Below, piece by piece: positions 47,142 to 57,812 of a stretch of 64,000 nucleotides of DNA. The position numbers were made by a program, and so were the translations under genes. This stretch comes from Streptomyces pactum (GTDB taxonomy: Bacteria; Actinomycetota; Actinomycetes; Streptomycetales; Streptomycetaceae): NCBI RefSeq assembly GCF_016031615.1, contig NZ_JACYXC010000001.1, forward strand, positions 3,596,001 to 3,660,000, written 5' to 3'. The notes under the pieces were generated by a model. It saw only the letters and a program-made list of their open reading frames with translations. It was not told the origin of the DNA and ran no database searches. Position 1 is the stretch's first letter, and each line of letters opens with the position of its first letter.

Positions 47142-48176
47142 TTGGATCGGAGCATCGAATTGGGCTCGGAACGCTATCGGATAGAAATACACCCGCTGAC
47201 CGGATACCTGCGCGACCGGAACCCCGGATGGCACACGCTGCACCGCGCGGACCCCGATGCCACGCCGTTCCACCACCCGGACTGGATCGCGGCCTGGTGG
47301 ACCGTCTTCGCGCCCTCCTTCGAGGACGCCGTGGTCCTGTCCGCCCACTCCGGGCACGACCCGGTGGCCGTCCTCCCGCTGGCGCTGTCGCGGGGCGCCG
47401 ACGGGGAGCTGACCGCGTGCTGCGCGGGCAACCGGCTCACCGACTACTGCGGCTGGGTGGCCGACCCGCGGGCGGACCACGCCGGCCTCCTCCGCGAGAT
47501 GCTGACCGCGCTGGCCGGCTCGGGGGTCTCGGCGGCACACCTGTGGGACGTCCCCGCGCACAGCGCCATGGGTCGGGCGCTGCACGCCGCCGGGCCGGAC
47601 GCGCGGGTGACCGCGGAGGGCGGGGACGTTTGCCCAGTCGTCACCTTCCCCCGCCGCTGGGAGGACTACTGGGCGGCGCGCGGACGCAATCTGCGTGGAC
47701 TGGTCCGGAAGGCCAGGAGGCTGGAGAGCGCGGCTGGCCCCGCCGCCACCGTGCTGACCTCCGACCCCGGGCCCGGCCGGCTCAAGTCGTTCATCGACCT
47801 GCACCTGGCCTGGTGGCGATCGCGGGGGCGGGACAGCCTGCTGGAGTACCCGACCGCCCAGGACCTCCTGACGGCGCTCGCGGAACGGTTCCGCGGGACC
47901 GGGAACCTGTTGCTGTCCGAGCAGCGGTGCGCCGGAGACGTGACCGCCATGTTCCTGCTGGCCGAGGACGGAAAGGCCCGTTACTACTACCAGTCGGCGC
48001 TGAATCCCGAATTCGCTCACCTCCACCCGGGCATTGTGCATATGCATGACGTGGCCCGCCTGACTTATGATTCCGGATTCTCACGCTTTGATCTCCTGCG
48101 CGGCGAAGAGCGCTATAAGGTGCAGTTCGCCAATCAGATGTCGCGCAACATGAACGTCGTCATTTCACTTTCGTAG
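47142..48176 (+). CDS. FemAB/GNAT-type acyltransferase (BcsL/CelD-like)
   Basis: 344 residues from TTG 47142 (MDRSIELGSERYRIEIHPL). The pattern PFHHPDWIAAWWTVF, VLPLALSRG, NLRGLVRKARRLE and YDSGFSRFDLLRGEERYKVQFA is that of the Acetyltransf_6 family. That family is related to peptidoglycan interpeptide-forming FemX enzymes and cellulose-cluster BcsL/CelD. It could acylate or aminoacylate a sugar amine. The TTG start has only a weak ribosome site, so the true start may differ. Confidence 0.7.
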   Translation: MDRSIELGSERYRIEIHPLTGYLRDRNPGWHTLHRADPDATPFHHPDWIAAWWTVFAPSFEDAVVLSAHSGHDPVAVLPLALSRGADGELTACCAGNRLTDYCGWVADPRADHAGLLREMLTALAGSGVSAAHLWDVPAHSAMGRALHAAGPDARVTAEGGDVCPVVTFPRRWEDYWAARGRNLRGLVRKARRLESAAGPAATVLTSDPGPGRLKSFIDLHLAWWRSRGRDSLLEYPTAQDLLTALAERFRGTGNLLLSEQRCAGDVTAMFLLAEDGKARYYYQSALNPEFAHLHPGIVHMHDVARLTYDSGFSRFDLLRGEERYKVQFANQMSRNMNVVISLS

Positions 48177-48194
48177 CAACGCAATGGAGGACCC

Positions 48195-49901
48195 GTGATA
48201 ATTCTCGGAGTAAATGCGGGCTATCATGACAGCTCGGCCGCGCTCGTCGTGGACGGCCGGCTCACCAGGGTCGTCGAGACGGAGCGGGTGACCCGCCGGA
48301 AGCGGGCGCACCACGTCTCCCCGGCCCCCGCCATCCAGGCGTGTCTGGCGGCCGAGGGGCTCACCCTGGCCTCGGTCGATGCGATCGCGGTGGGCTGGAG
48401 CTTCCCGGCGTTCCCGGAGTACCCGGGGGAGGGCTACACCGCCGAGGAGCGCGCCGCCTTCTACGAGTGGATGCTCGACCCGGAGGGCGTCGCCGAGCAC
48501 GTCTACGGCAGCAAGCGGCGCCGCCGGCCCCTGGCCCCGCTGCCCGAGGACCTGCCGCCGCTGGTGTTCATCCCGCACCACGACGCCCACGCGTACTCGG
48601 CGTTGCTGGTCAGCGGCTTGGACCGGGCCTCGGTCATCGTCGCGGACGGCCGCGGTGAGCTGAACGCCACCTCCATCGGCATCGCGGACGGGTCCCGGCT
48701 CGACTGGCTGAAGACCTGGCCCCTCCACCAGAGCCTGGGCGAGTTCTACGGCATCGCCGCCGAGTGGAGCGGCATGGACTTCTGGGACGCCGGCAAGCTC
48801 ATGGGCCTGGCCGCCTACGGGACCCCCACCCAGAAGCTGCCGGTCGAGACGGGCAAGGACGGCTACGCCTTCACCCTGGGCGACATGTCCGACGTCGGGC
48901 CGAACAAGCAGCACCGGGCGCTGCGGGAACGGCTGGAGACGTACTTTGCCGAGCAGACCTACCCGTACCGGCGCGGGGACGGCCGCGAGATCATGGCGTA
49001 CGCCAACTTCGCCGCCTCGGTGCAGGACATGCTGGAGCACAGCATGGACGCCATGTTCCGGGTCCTGGAGCAGGCCGGCGGCAGCGACCGGCTGGTGGTC
49101 AGCGGCGGCGTCGCCATGAACTGCACCATGATCGGGCAGCTCACCCGCACCCCCGGCATCACCGACGTCTACGTCCCGTCCTTCCCCTACGACGCGGGCG
49201 TGAGCGTGGGCGCCGCGCTCGCCCTGTCCGACCGCAAGGGGGTGGCCCTCTCCACGGAACGCCTGCGGTCGGCGTACCTGGGCCTGGACTACGGGGCGCA
49301 GGACATCGAGTCCGCGCTGGCCGGCAGCGGTCTGATCTGGGAGCGGCTCGCCGAGAACGACCTGCTGGACCGGGCCGCCGCGATCCTCGACGGCAACGGC
49401 CTGCTCGGCTGGTTCCAGGGGCGGGCCGAGGTCGGCCAGCGCGCGCTGGGCCACCGGTCCATCGTGGGCAATCCGCGGGACCGGGGGAACCTGGTGCGCA
49501 TCAACGAGCTCAAGGGCCGTGAGATGTGGCGACCGCTGGCGCCCAGCGTCCTGGCCGAGCACCTCGGCGACCTGTTCGAGGTCGGGGAGGCGCGCAGCCC
49601 CTACGACTTCATGCTCGCCGCGGCGCGGGTACGGCCGGAGGCGGCGTCCCGCATCCCGGCCACGGTACACGTCGATGGCTCCGCCCGGCCGCAGGCCGTG
49701 CGACGCGAGACCAACCCCCGCTTCTGGGGCCTGATCGACCGGTTCCGGGACCTGACCGGCATCCCCTGCGTGCTGAACACGTCGTTCAACCTCGCCGGTG
49801 AGCCGATCGTGAACTCCCCCCAGGACGCGGTCGCCACCTTCCAGAAGTCGGACCTGACCGCCCTGGTGATCGGTGACTACCTGGTCACGAAGCGGAGCTG
49901 A
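48195..49901 (+). CDS. Carbamoyltransferase (TobZ/NodU/CmcH family)
   Basis: 568 residues from GTG 48195, with GGAGG five bases upstream. The Kae1-like N-domain has IILGVNAGYHDSSAALVVDG and the metal site FIPHHDAHAYSALLVSG. MGLAAYGTPTQKLPVE and VVSGGVAMNC follow. The C-terminal YrdC-like domain shows GRAEVGQRALGHRSIVGNP and NTSFNLAGEPIV. These enzymes move a carbamoyl group from carbamoyl phosphate, through an adenylate, to a hydroxyl on a sugar. Its place in the operon suggests the product carries a carbamate. GQRALG is seen where most members have GPRALG. Confidence 0.88.
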   Translation: MIILGVNAGYHDSSAALVVDGRLTRVVETERVTRRKRAHHVSPAPAIQACLAAEGLTLASVDAIAVGWSFPAFPEYPGEGYTAEERAAFYEWMLDPEGVAEHVYGSKRRRRPLAPLPEDLPPLVFIPHHDAHAYSALLVSGLDRASVIVADGRGELNATSIGIADGSRLDWLKTWPLHQSLGEFYGIAAEWSGMDFWDAGKLMGLAAYGTPTQKLPVETGKDGYAFTLGDMSDVGPNKQHRALRERLETYFAEQTYPYRRGDGREIMAYANFAASVQDMLEHSMDAMFRVLEQAGGSDRLVVSGGVAMNCTMIGQLTRTPGITDVYVPSFPYDAGVSVGAALALSDRKGVALSTERLRSAYLGLDYGAQDIESALAGSGLIWERLAENDLLDRAAAILDGNGLLGWFQGRAEVGQRALGHRSIVGNPRDRGNLVRINELKGREMWRPLAPSVLAEHLGDLFEVGEARSPYDFMLAAARVRPEAASRIPATVHVDGSARPQAVRRETNPRFWGLIDRFRDLTGIPCVLNTSFNLAGEPIVNSPQDAVATFQKSDLTALVIGDYLVTKRS

Positions 49902-49932
49902 CCGAACCCCGGTGGACGACAGGAGGCCCCAC

Positions 49933-50676
49933 GTGGGGATGGGACGAACCGGAACGGCCCCGGACGGGCCGGCGGGCGTCACCGGGACGCCGGCCGACCT
50001 GGTGGAGCGCCTGGACACCGCGTCGGCGTGCTTTCCGCTGCACGCGGCGCTGAGCCTGGAGGCGGGCGACCGCCTGACGTTCGCCGCGTGGCGGGAGCGG
50101 GCGTGCGCCACGGCGGAGGCCGGCCCCGGGCGTCCGGGGAGCGGCCCGGACAGCGACACGTCCGGCCCGTCCGCGGGCCTCCCGCGCACCGCCGAGGAAC
50201 TGCCACAGGCGCTGATCGGGTTCCTGGCCCGGTGCCGGCTGGAGTGCTCCGCGCCCCGGCTGCCGGCCGTACGCGGCCGGCACGAGGCGTCCCGCGGCGG
50301 CCGGGAGAGGCATCTGGCCGCCGCGCCGCTGGCCGTCCGGTCCGTCCGGCGGCTCGCCCTGCTGCTGCTGCCGCCGGCCGGGTCGGCCGGCCTCCATCTG
50401 ACGGGGCGGTTCGAGGCCGAGGACTTCTTGATGACCGCGGAGCGGGAGGAGGCCACCACGGTCCACCTGACGTCGTCGATGGCCGCCCGGACGGCCGAGG
50501 CGCACTGGCGCGACTACGACCTCACCCGGGTCCGCGAGGTGATCGTGCACACCGGCACCGGGGCCGGCCCGGGCGGCACCGGGACCAACAGGGCCCTGCG
50601 GGTCCTGGGCACCGCCTTCCCCAACGCGCGAGTCGTGACGGGCACGGCCGGCGGCCCGTTCACCGCGACGCCATGA
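49933..50676 (+). CDS. Degenerate ANL (AMP-binding) superfamily protein
   Basis: 247 residues from GTG 49933, with AGGAGG six bases upstream. The N-terminal region (ALSLEAGDRLTFAAWRERAC) resembles the first motif of adenylation enzymes. The later part (GRFEAEDFLMTAEREEATTV, DYDLTRVREVIVHTGT, AFPNARVVTGTAGGPF) resembles their middle domain up to the ARVVNGYGTTE region. The phosphate-binding TSG/STGxPKG loop and the whole C-terminal domain are absent. It is either a decayed adenylation gene kept in the operon or a small scaffold or binding protein derived from one. Confidence 0.5.
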   Translation: MGMGRTGTAPDGPAGVTGTPADLVERLDTASACFPLHAALSLEAGDRLTFAAWRERACATAEAGPGRPGSGPDSDTSGPSAGLPRTAEELPQALIGFLARCRLECSAPRLPAVRGRHEASRGGRERHLAAAPLAVRSVRRLALLLLPPAGSAGLHLTGRFEAEDFLMTAEREEATTVHLTSSMAARTAEAHWRDYDLTRVREVIVHTGTGAGPGGTGTNRALRVLGTAFPNARVVTGTAGGPFTATP

Positions 50677-50741
50677 CGAGCACCGGCGGCCCCCGCCCAC
50701 CGGCGGCCGGCCGCGGTGCCGAAGAAAAGGAGGGACCGACG

Positions 50742-51923
50742 TTGGTCCAGGAGACGCCCGCCGGGCAGACGGTGGGACTGGCCTTCATAGGCTGCGGGTA
50801 CGTGGCGGACTTCTACGCCGCCACGCTCCCCAACCACGAGCAGCTCCACCTGGTCGGCGTGTGGGACCGGGACACGGCCCGCAGCACGGCGTTCGCCAAG
50901 GAGTGGGACTGCCGCGTCTTCGGCTCGTACGACGACGTACTGGCCGACCCGCGCGTCGATATCGTTGTCAACCTGACCAATCCGGCGAGCCACTTCGAGG
51001 TCTCCAGGGCCGCGCTGGAAGCCGGCAAGCACGTCTACTCGGAGAAGCCCTTCGCGCTGGACATGGCGGACGCCGAGGCCTTGGTGGAGCTCGCCGAGGA
51101 CCGCGGCCTGCTCCTCTCCTCGGCGCCCTGCACCCTGCTGGGGGAGACCGCCCAGACCCTGTGGTCGGCCCTGCGGAAGGGTGTGATCGGGCAGCCCCGC
51201 CTGGTCTACGCCGAACTCGACGACGGCATGGTGCACCGCATGCCGCACCGCGAGTGGTACAGCGCCTCCGGTGCTCCCTGGCCGGCCGCCGACGAGTTCG
51301 CCGTGGGCTGCACCCTGGAGCACTCCGGCTACGTCCTCACCTGGCTCACCGCCTTCTTCGGGCCGGTGCGGCGCGTGGTGACCTATGCCGCCGAACTGCT
51401 GCCGGACAAGGGTGTGGGCGAAACCTTCCACACCCCCGACTTCTCCTGCGGGGTGCTGGAGTTCCACTCCGGCGTGGTGGCCCGGGTGACCAACAGCATT
51501 GTGGGGCCGCGGGACCACTCCGTGCGCATCATCGGCGACGAGGGCGTGCTGAGCATCGCGGACACCTTCCGGTTCGGCGAACCGGTGCTGCTGAGCAAGG
51601 CGCACCCGCCGGCCATGGAGTCCGGACGCATCGGATACCTCGGGGAGTTCACCGAGTACCCCCTGGTCCGCCCCGCCGACTTCCCGCACCGCTACACCGA
51701 CACCCACGACATCGAGTTCTGCCGCGGCATCGCGGACATGGCGGAGCAACTGCGTGGCCGGGGCCCCGGCCATCTCAACGCCCGGCACGCCCTGCACGTC
51801 CTGGAACTGACGCTGCGGCTCTCCGGGGGCGATGGCGCCGCCGGCGTGCACGACATCCGTACGACCTTCCCGGCGCCCGCCCCCATGCCGTGGAGCAACC
51901 CTGGAGGTGCCGGGGATGAGTGA
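50742..51923 (+). CDS. Gfo/Idh/MocA family oxidoreductase (second cluster copy)
   Basis: 393 residues from TTG 50742, preceded by AAGGAGGG at the right distance. An ATG at 50673 overlaps the previous stop as ATGA and would add 23 low-complexity residues, so the start is uncertain. Rossmann motif GLAFIGCGYVADFYAATLP, catalytic HVYSEKPFALDMADAEALV, and later DEFAVGCTLEHSGYVLTWLT. It is distinct from the 42574 copy. Both may act on the same sugar nucleotide at different steps. Confidence 0.85.
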   Translation: MVQETPAGQTVGLAFIGCGYVADFYAATLPNHEQLHLVGVWDRDTARSTAFAKEWDCRVFGSYDDVLADPRVDIVVNLTNPASHFEVSRAALEAGKHVYSEKPFALDMADAEALVELAEDRGLLLSSAPCTLLGETAQTLWSALRKGVIGQPRLVYAELDDGMVHRMPHREWYSASGAPWPAADEFAVGCTLEHSGYVLTWLTAFFGPVRRVVTYAAELLPDKGVGETFHTPDFSCGVLEFHSGVVARVTNSIVGPRDHSVRIIGDEGVLSIADTFRFGEPVLLSKAHPPAMESGRIGYLGEFTEYPLVRPADFPHRYTDTHDIEFCRGIADMAEQLRGRGPGHLNARHALHVLELTLRLSGGDGAAGVHDIRTTFPAPAPMPWSNPGGAGDE

Positions 51924-52725
51924 GAATCCGCGCGTCTCGGTCGTCATCGCGACCCGCAACGGCGCCACCACGATCGCCCGGACCCTGCGCTCCCTCATGC
52001 GGCAGAGCATGGAGGCGTGGGAGGCCATCGTGGTGGACGGTGAGTCGGAGGACGACACCGCCGCCATCGCCCAGGGCATGGGCGACGACCGGATCCGCGT
52101 CCACACCGTGCCGCACCGCAGCGTCGGCGTGTCCCGGAACTTCGGCGTCTCCCAGGCCCGGGCGGACGTCGTCGCCGTCCTGGACTCCGACGACGTGTGG
52201 CCGGAGTGGACCCTCGCGCTCCAGCTCCGGGCCCTGGCCGAGCGGCCGGACGCGGACGCGGTCTTCGGTGACTGCCGGCTGGTGTCGGAGGACGGCACCA
52301 TCGGTTACGAGATGAGCGCCGTGGTCCGCCACCCGGCCGTGGTGACGATGAAGGACATCCTCACCACCCGCCCGGTGTGCGGCTCCACGCTCGCCTTCCG
52401 CACCGGGCCGTTCCGGGCCGTCTCGGGATACGACCCGGAACTGGGCAGCATCGAGGACTACGACCTGTACTACCGGCTGGTCCTCAACGGCGCCCGGCTG
52501 GTGCACATCCCCCGGATCCTGGCCACCGTGACGGTGAGCCGCGGCGGGATGTCCAACGACATCGCCAACTACCGGCACTGGATGGAGATCGTGCTGCGCC
52601 GGGTGCTGGCCGACGCCCGGCTGGACGGGCCGACCAGGGAGATCGTCGAGCAGCAGATCGATGGCCTGCAGCGCGCCAGCATTCCGGTTCACGAGCGGGC
52701 CATGCGCGGGCTGGCCGCCTCCTGA
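51916..52725 (+). CDS. Family 2 glycosyltransferase C
   Basis: 269 residues from ATG 51916, which overlaps the previous stop; GGAGG is nine bases upstream. GT-A motifs: SVVIATRNGATTIARTLRS, IVVDGESEDDTAAIA, VVAVLDSDDVWPEW and GYDPELGSIEDYDLYYRLV. A typical short, soluble glycosyltransferase. Three GT2 genes and one GT4 in one operon fit an oligosaccharide product. Confidence 0.85.
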   Translation: MSENPRVSVVIATRNGATTIARTLRSLMRQSMEAWEAIVVDGESEDDTAAIAQGMGDDRIRVHTVPHRSVGVSRNFGVSQARADVVAVLDSDDVWPEWTLALQLRALAERPDADAVFGDCRLVSEDGTIGYEMSAVVRHPAVVTMKDILTTRPVCGSTLAFRTGPFRAVSGYDPELGSIEDYDLYYRLVLNGARLVHIPRILATVTVSRGGMSNDIANYRHWMEIVLRRVLADARLDGPTREIVEQQIDGLQRASIPVHERAMRGLAAS

Positions 52726-52779
52726 GCCACCTGACGCGGGACTGCGGCAGGCGCCTGAACGCCGAGTAAGGGGAAGTCA

Positions 52780-53925
52780 GTGAAAACAGTCGTGTTCGCC
52801 GGTGGGACGGGTACGAAGTCGATCGCCCACCAGTTGCTCCGCGCCGGCGGACAGGCGGCGTTCGTGGTCAACGCCTTCGACGACGGGCGCAGCACCGGCG
52901 CGGTCCGGCGTGCCCTGGGCACCCTGGGCCCGTCCGACATGGGCAAGGTGGTCGCCACGCTCGCCACCGGGACACTTCCCGGGGTGGCGCGCTGGCTCTC
53001 GCTCCGCGTACCGGACGAGGTGTCCCGGAGCGCCCTGGCGCAGTGGGCGCTGAGCAGCCTCGGCAGCGGCGCGGCGCCGTCCCTGGTGGGCAAGCAGCTG
53101 GCCGAGTACGTCGATGCCTTCGCCGGGCTCGGCCCGGTCGCCGACGGCAGCCTGCCGCTGTCCGACATGGCGCTGCGCAATGTCGTGATGGCGGGCGCCC
53201 GCGCCTACCACGGCGAGGGCTTCCAGCGTGCCCTGGACGAGCTGTACGAGCTGCTCGGCCTGCCCGCGCGGGTGATCACGGTGACGGAGGAACCGCTCCA
53301 CCTGACCAGCATCCTCACCGACGGCCGGGTGCTGTTCCACGAGTGGCAGGTCTGCGAGCGCGCCGACCGGGCGCCGGTGGACCGGGTCTGCTTCCTCACC
53401 GCCGAGGACCGCGCGGAGCTGATGGACGCCGGCGGCCCCGGGCTGGTCGGAGAGGTGGAGGCCCGGTCCCGCCGGCCCCGGACCACACCGGCGGCCGAGA
53501 AGGCGATCGCCGCGGCCGACGCCGTGGTCTGGGCGCCGGGAACGCTCTTCTCCAGCCTGGTGCCGACAGCGGCCATCGCCGGGCCGATGCTGCGTACCGC
53601 CGGAGCCCGGCGGCGCGTCATGATCGCCAACCTCCGCCAGGAGCAGGAGGCGATCACCGTGGCCGGCAGCGCGCTGGCCCTGGCGCGGGCGCAGCGGCCG
53701 GACACCGAGCCGGGTGAGCCGTCCCCGTACGACGCCGTGGACGCCGTGCTGTGCGACGTCCGGCAGCAGGGGGCGGGCGGGTACGCGTGGGGCGACGTCA
53801 TCCCGGCCGGCCAGGTCCCGGACGACGCGCGTTGCCGGTTCCGGTTCGCCCCGCTGGAGGCACGCCCCGGCATCCACGACGGTGACGCGCTCGCCCGGGA
53901 GATGGCCGATGTCCTGGCAGGGTGA
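52780..53925 (+). CDS. CofD/YvcK-like protein
   Basis: 381 residues from GTG 52780, with AAGGGGAAG upstream. The N-terminal VVFAGGTGTKSIAHQLLR and VVNAFDDGRSTGAVRRALG are the nucleotide-binding loops of the CofD/YvcK fold (LPPG transferase of F420 synthesis and the YvcK/GlmR group). SDMGKVVATLATG and VWAPGTLFSSLVPTAAIAGP are also seen. The split of residues is closer to YvcK, which binds UDP-GlcNAc. In this context it may transfer or bind a phospho-sugar. I know no characterised role for it in natural-product clusters. Confidence 0.7.
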   Translation: MKTVVFAGGTGTKSIAHQLLRAGGQAAFVVNAFDDGRSTGAVRRALGTLGPSDMGKVVATLATGTLPGVARWLSLRVPDEVSRSALAQWALSSLGSGAAPSLVGKQLAEYVDAFAGLGPVADGSLPLSDMALRNVVMAGARAYHGEGFQRALDELYELLGLPARVITVTEEPLHLTSILTDGRVLFHEWQVCERADRAPVDRVCFLTAEDRAELMDAGGPGLVGEVEARSRRPRTTPAAEKAIAAADAVVWAPGTLFSSLVPTAAIAGPMLRTAGARRRVMIANLRQEQEAITVAGSALALARAQRPDTEPGEPSPYDAVDAVLCDVRQQGAGGYAWGDVIPAGQVPDDARCRFRFAPLEARPGIHDGDALAREMADVLAG

Positions 53926-54747
53926 GCCGCCGCCGGCGACTCCGCGGGCCGGGACCGCGGCGGCCGGACCCGGACGGTCCGGCGGCCCCCGCCCGGCGAA
54001 CGGCGCCGGCCGAACGGAGCGCCCGGGGCGAGGTGTTGGCCGGGGGGACGGTCCGGGGCGGGGGGACGGTCCGCGCCCCTCGGTGCTGCTCGACTTCGAC
54101 GGACCGGTGTGCACCCTGCTGCCCCAGGACCGGCTGCCGGTGCTGGCCGGACGGTTCACCGACGTCATCCGGGCCCGGGGCATCCCGGTCCCGGACACCC
54201 CGCCGCTCCGCGCCGACCCGCTGGAATCGCTGCGGTTCGCCGCCGGGACCGGTGATGCGGACCTCACCCGGGCACTGGAGGACATGATGTGCGCGGTGGA
54301 GGCCGAGGCGGCCGGGGAGGCCCCGGCCACCGACGGTGCGGCGACCGCCCTTCGCGACCTGCACGCGGCGGGCCTGGCCGTGGTGATCGTCAGCAACAAC
54401 GCGGCCGAGGCGATCCGCATCCACCTGGAGCGGGTCGGCCTGGCGCACTGCGTCGCAGCGGTGGTCGGTCGGCCCTACGCCCGTCCCTGGCTGATGAAGC
54501 CCAGCCCTGCCCCGGTCCGCAGGGCCCTCTCGCTGCTGAGCGCCGACCCGTCCGGCTGTGTGCTCATCGGCGACTCGGTCAACGACGTCCAGTCCGCGAC
54601 GGCGGCGGGCGTCCGGTGTGTGGGCTACGCGCCCGACGGCGGCGGCCGGCTGCTGGCGGCTGGAGCAGATGACGTGATCTCCCACATGGGAGACGCCTTT
54701 CACGCGGTGGTCACGGGTCCGCGCAGAGGAAATGGGAGTAACCAGAC

Positions 54748-54763
<16 letters not shown>
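53909..54763 (+). CDS. HAD family hydrolase (cluster gene)
   Basis: 284 residues if it starts at ATG 53909, overlapping the CofD-like gene by 17 bases; GTG 54083 would give the bare catalytic domain. Residues 1-60 are Pro/Gly/Arg-rich with a duplicated GGGGGACGGTCCG tract in the DNA. Motifs: VLLDFDGPVC (nucleophile), VVIVSNNAAEA, MKPSPAPVRRALSLL and LIGDSVNDVQSATAAG. It probably removes a phosphate from a pathway intermediate. Confidence 0.78.
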
Positions 54764-55727
<964 letters not shown>

Positions 55728-55731
<4 letters not shown>

Positions 55732-56846
55732 GCGCGGGCACGGCGGCCGTCGCGGGGCCGCCCCCGGGCGACCGGCTGCGCATCGCCCAGGTGTCCACCC
55801 CGCACGAGAGCACTCCGCCGATCGCCTACGGCAGCATCAACCGCATCGTGGCCGATCTGACGGACGAACTCGTCTCCCGCGGCCACGAGGTGCACCTGTA
55901 CGCGACGGGCGACTCCACCACGCGCGGCGTGCTGCACGCGCCGTACCCCCACCCCGACCCGGACTTCGTCAACGTGGGCCAGGACTGGATGCACGCGCTC
56001 GGCAGCATGCGCGACATCACCGGCTTCGACGTGGTCCACAACCACAACCTCTTCACCGGGCAGGCCCTGAGCTTCCTCGCCGGCTGCCGCGTCGCGCTGA
56101 CCACCGCCCACTTCTTCACCTACCGCGACCACGACCTGATGAGCCGGACCGGCCCGGCCAACTACGTCGTGCAGTCGCGGTCCCAGCAGCACCGGATGCG
56201 GCACCTGAACGTGGTGGGCACGGCGCAGCCGGGCATCCGCGTGGAGGAGTACCCGCTGGGCCGCGGCGACGACGGCTACCTCCTGGTCCTCGGGCAGATC
56301 GGGGACCACAAGGGCGTCCGCGAGGCGATCGGGGTGGCCCGCCGCGCCCGGCTGCCGCTGATCATCGCCGGCCCGGTGCCGCCGTGGCACCAGGAGTACT
56401 TCGAGCGGCAGGTCAGGCCCTGGCTCGGACCCGACGTCCAGTACGTCGGCGAGGTGGGTGGCGACGTCCGCCTGGAACTGCTGCGGCGGGCCCGCGGCGT
56501 CCTGATGCTCTCCAAGGGCCCGGAGACGTTCGGGCTGGTGTGCGTCGAGGCCATGGCCTGCGGCACCCCGGTCGTCGTCACCGGCCGCGGCGCCCTGCCG
56601 GAGGTCGTGCGCCACGGCGTCACCGGTTTCGTGGCCGACACCGAGGAGGAGCAGTGCGCCGCGGTCCACCGGCTCCAGGAGATCGCACCGGACACCTGCC
56701 GGGCCCATGTGGAGGAGAACTACACCGTCGGTCACATGACGGACCGGTACGAAACGATCTACCGGGCCCTGCTCCCGACGGCATGGGAGGCCTCCGCCCC
56801 GGACATCGGTCCCGCACCCCGACCCGAAGGAGCACCCACGCCATGA
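55728..56846 (+). CDS. Family 4 (GT-B) glycosyltransferase
   Basis: 372 residues from GTG 55728, which shares GTGA with the previous stop. GT-B features: IAYGSINRIVADLTDELVSR, HEVHLYATGDS and the C-terminal donor site KGPETFGLVCVEAMACGTPV with the conserved EX7E. It resembles MshA-type retaining enzymes that add GlcNAc. This fits the PIG-L deacetylase two genes on, but the donor is inferred. Confidence 0.83.
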
Positions 56847-57772
56847 CCACCGGAACGACCCCCGGAAACTCCCCGATGACCACCGACCACAGGACCACCG
56901 GCATGACCACCGACGGGAAGAGCGGCATGGACCAGAGCATGGCCATCGACACCGAGAAGCTGGACGAGGACGGTTTCCTGCTGCTGCCGGCATTCCTCGG
57001 CGGGGACGAGCTCGGTTCCGTCAACAAGGCGGTCGACGATTTCTACGCCGCCCGTGCCGAACGGGGCGAGCGGGAAACCGGCAGCCGGAGCCAGTGGCGC
57101 ACCTTCGTCAGCGGCCCCTTCTACCACGAGCCGCTGGACGACCTCGCCTTCCGCCCCGTCTACGCGGAGTGGGCCCGGCGGGTCCTGCGCACCGACGACG
57201 TCCGGATGACGAAGTACAACGTGTGGCGCAAGACCGGCGGTACCGCGAACTACGACCAGCCGTTGCACCGCGACTACCGCGACCAGGACCTGCTCACCCC
57301 GCTCAGCGCCGCCGCCCCCTACCAGATCGCCTTCCTCACCTATCTGGACGACGTGACGCCGGGCAACGGCCCGACGGCCGTGGTGCCGCGGAGCGCCGCC
57401 CCCGCCATCGCCCCCGAGATCACCGAGCTGGACCGGGAGCAGCGGGCCGAGGTGTACGCCCGGGAGATCCGGCTGGACGCCGCCGCCGGCGACACCCTGG
57501 TGCTGCCCACCGACACCTGGCACCGCGCGACCGACATCACCGACCACGGCGCGGTGCGGACCATGTTCACCGTCATGTTCCGGCGTGCGGACGCGGAGTG
57601 GTGCGGCCAGCGCAGCTGGCCCAGCTACGCCCACGAGAACGGATTCCAGCGGCTGGTCGGCCGGCTGGACGATGCGCAGCGCCGGCTCCTCGGATTCCCT
57701 CCTGCCGACTGGAGCGGCTGGACCGACGAACTGCGGGACGCCCTCGCCCGGCGGTACCCGGGCCGGGGATGA
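56843..57772 (+). CDS. PhyH-family Fe(II)/2-oxoglutarate dioxygenase
   Basis: 309 residues from ATG 56843 (ATGA overlap with the previous stop), with AAGGAG upstream. The first 40 residues are Thr/Met/Asp-rich and not part of the fold. LDEDGFLLLPAFLGGDEL begins the jelly roll. The iron ligands are in PLHRDYRDQD (HxD) and TWHRATDITDHG (distal His), with Arg RTMFTVMFRR for 2-oxoglutarate. It may hydroxylate a sugar, or close an orthoester as the related HygX/EvdO enzymes do. Confidence 0.82.
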   Translation: MTTGTTPGNSPMTTDHRTTGMTTDGKSGMDQSMAIDTEKLDEDGFLLLPAFLGGDELGSVNKAVDDFYAARAERGERETGSRSQWRTFVSGPFYHEPLDDLAFRPVYAEWARRVLRTDDVRMTKYNVWRKTGGTANYDQPLHRDYRDQDLLTPLSAAAPYQIAFLTYLDDVTPGNGPTAVVPRSAAPAIAPEITELDREQRAEVYAREIRLDAAAGDTLVLPTDTWHRATDITDHGAVRTMFTVMFRRADAEWCGQRSWPSYAHENGFQRLVGRLDDAQRRLLGFPPADWSGWTDELRDALARRYPGRG

Positions 57773-57812
57773 CCGGGACCGTGACCCGACGACGGAACAG
57801 GAGCACTCGAAG

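Noticed and set aside
47110..47150. GGTTCGAAGCC resembling a tRNA T-arm
   Set aside because: No cloverleaf or acceptor stem could be formed around it; it lies in the leader of the acyltransferase gene.
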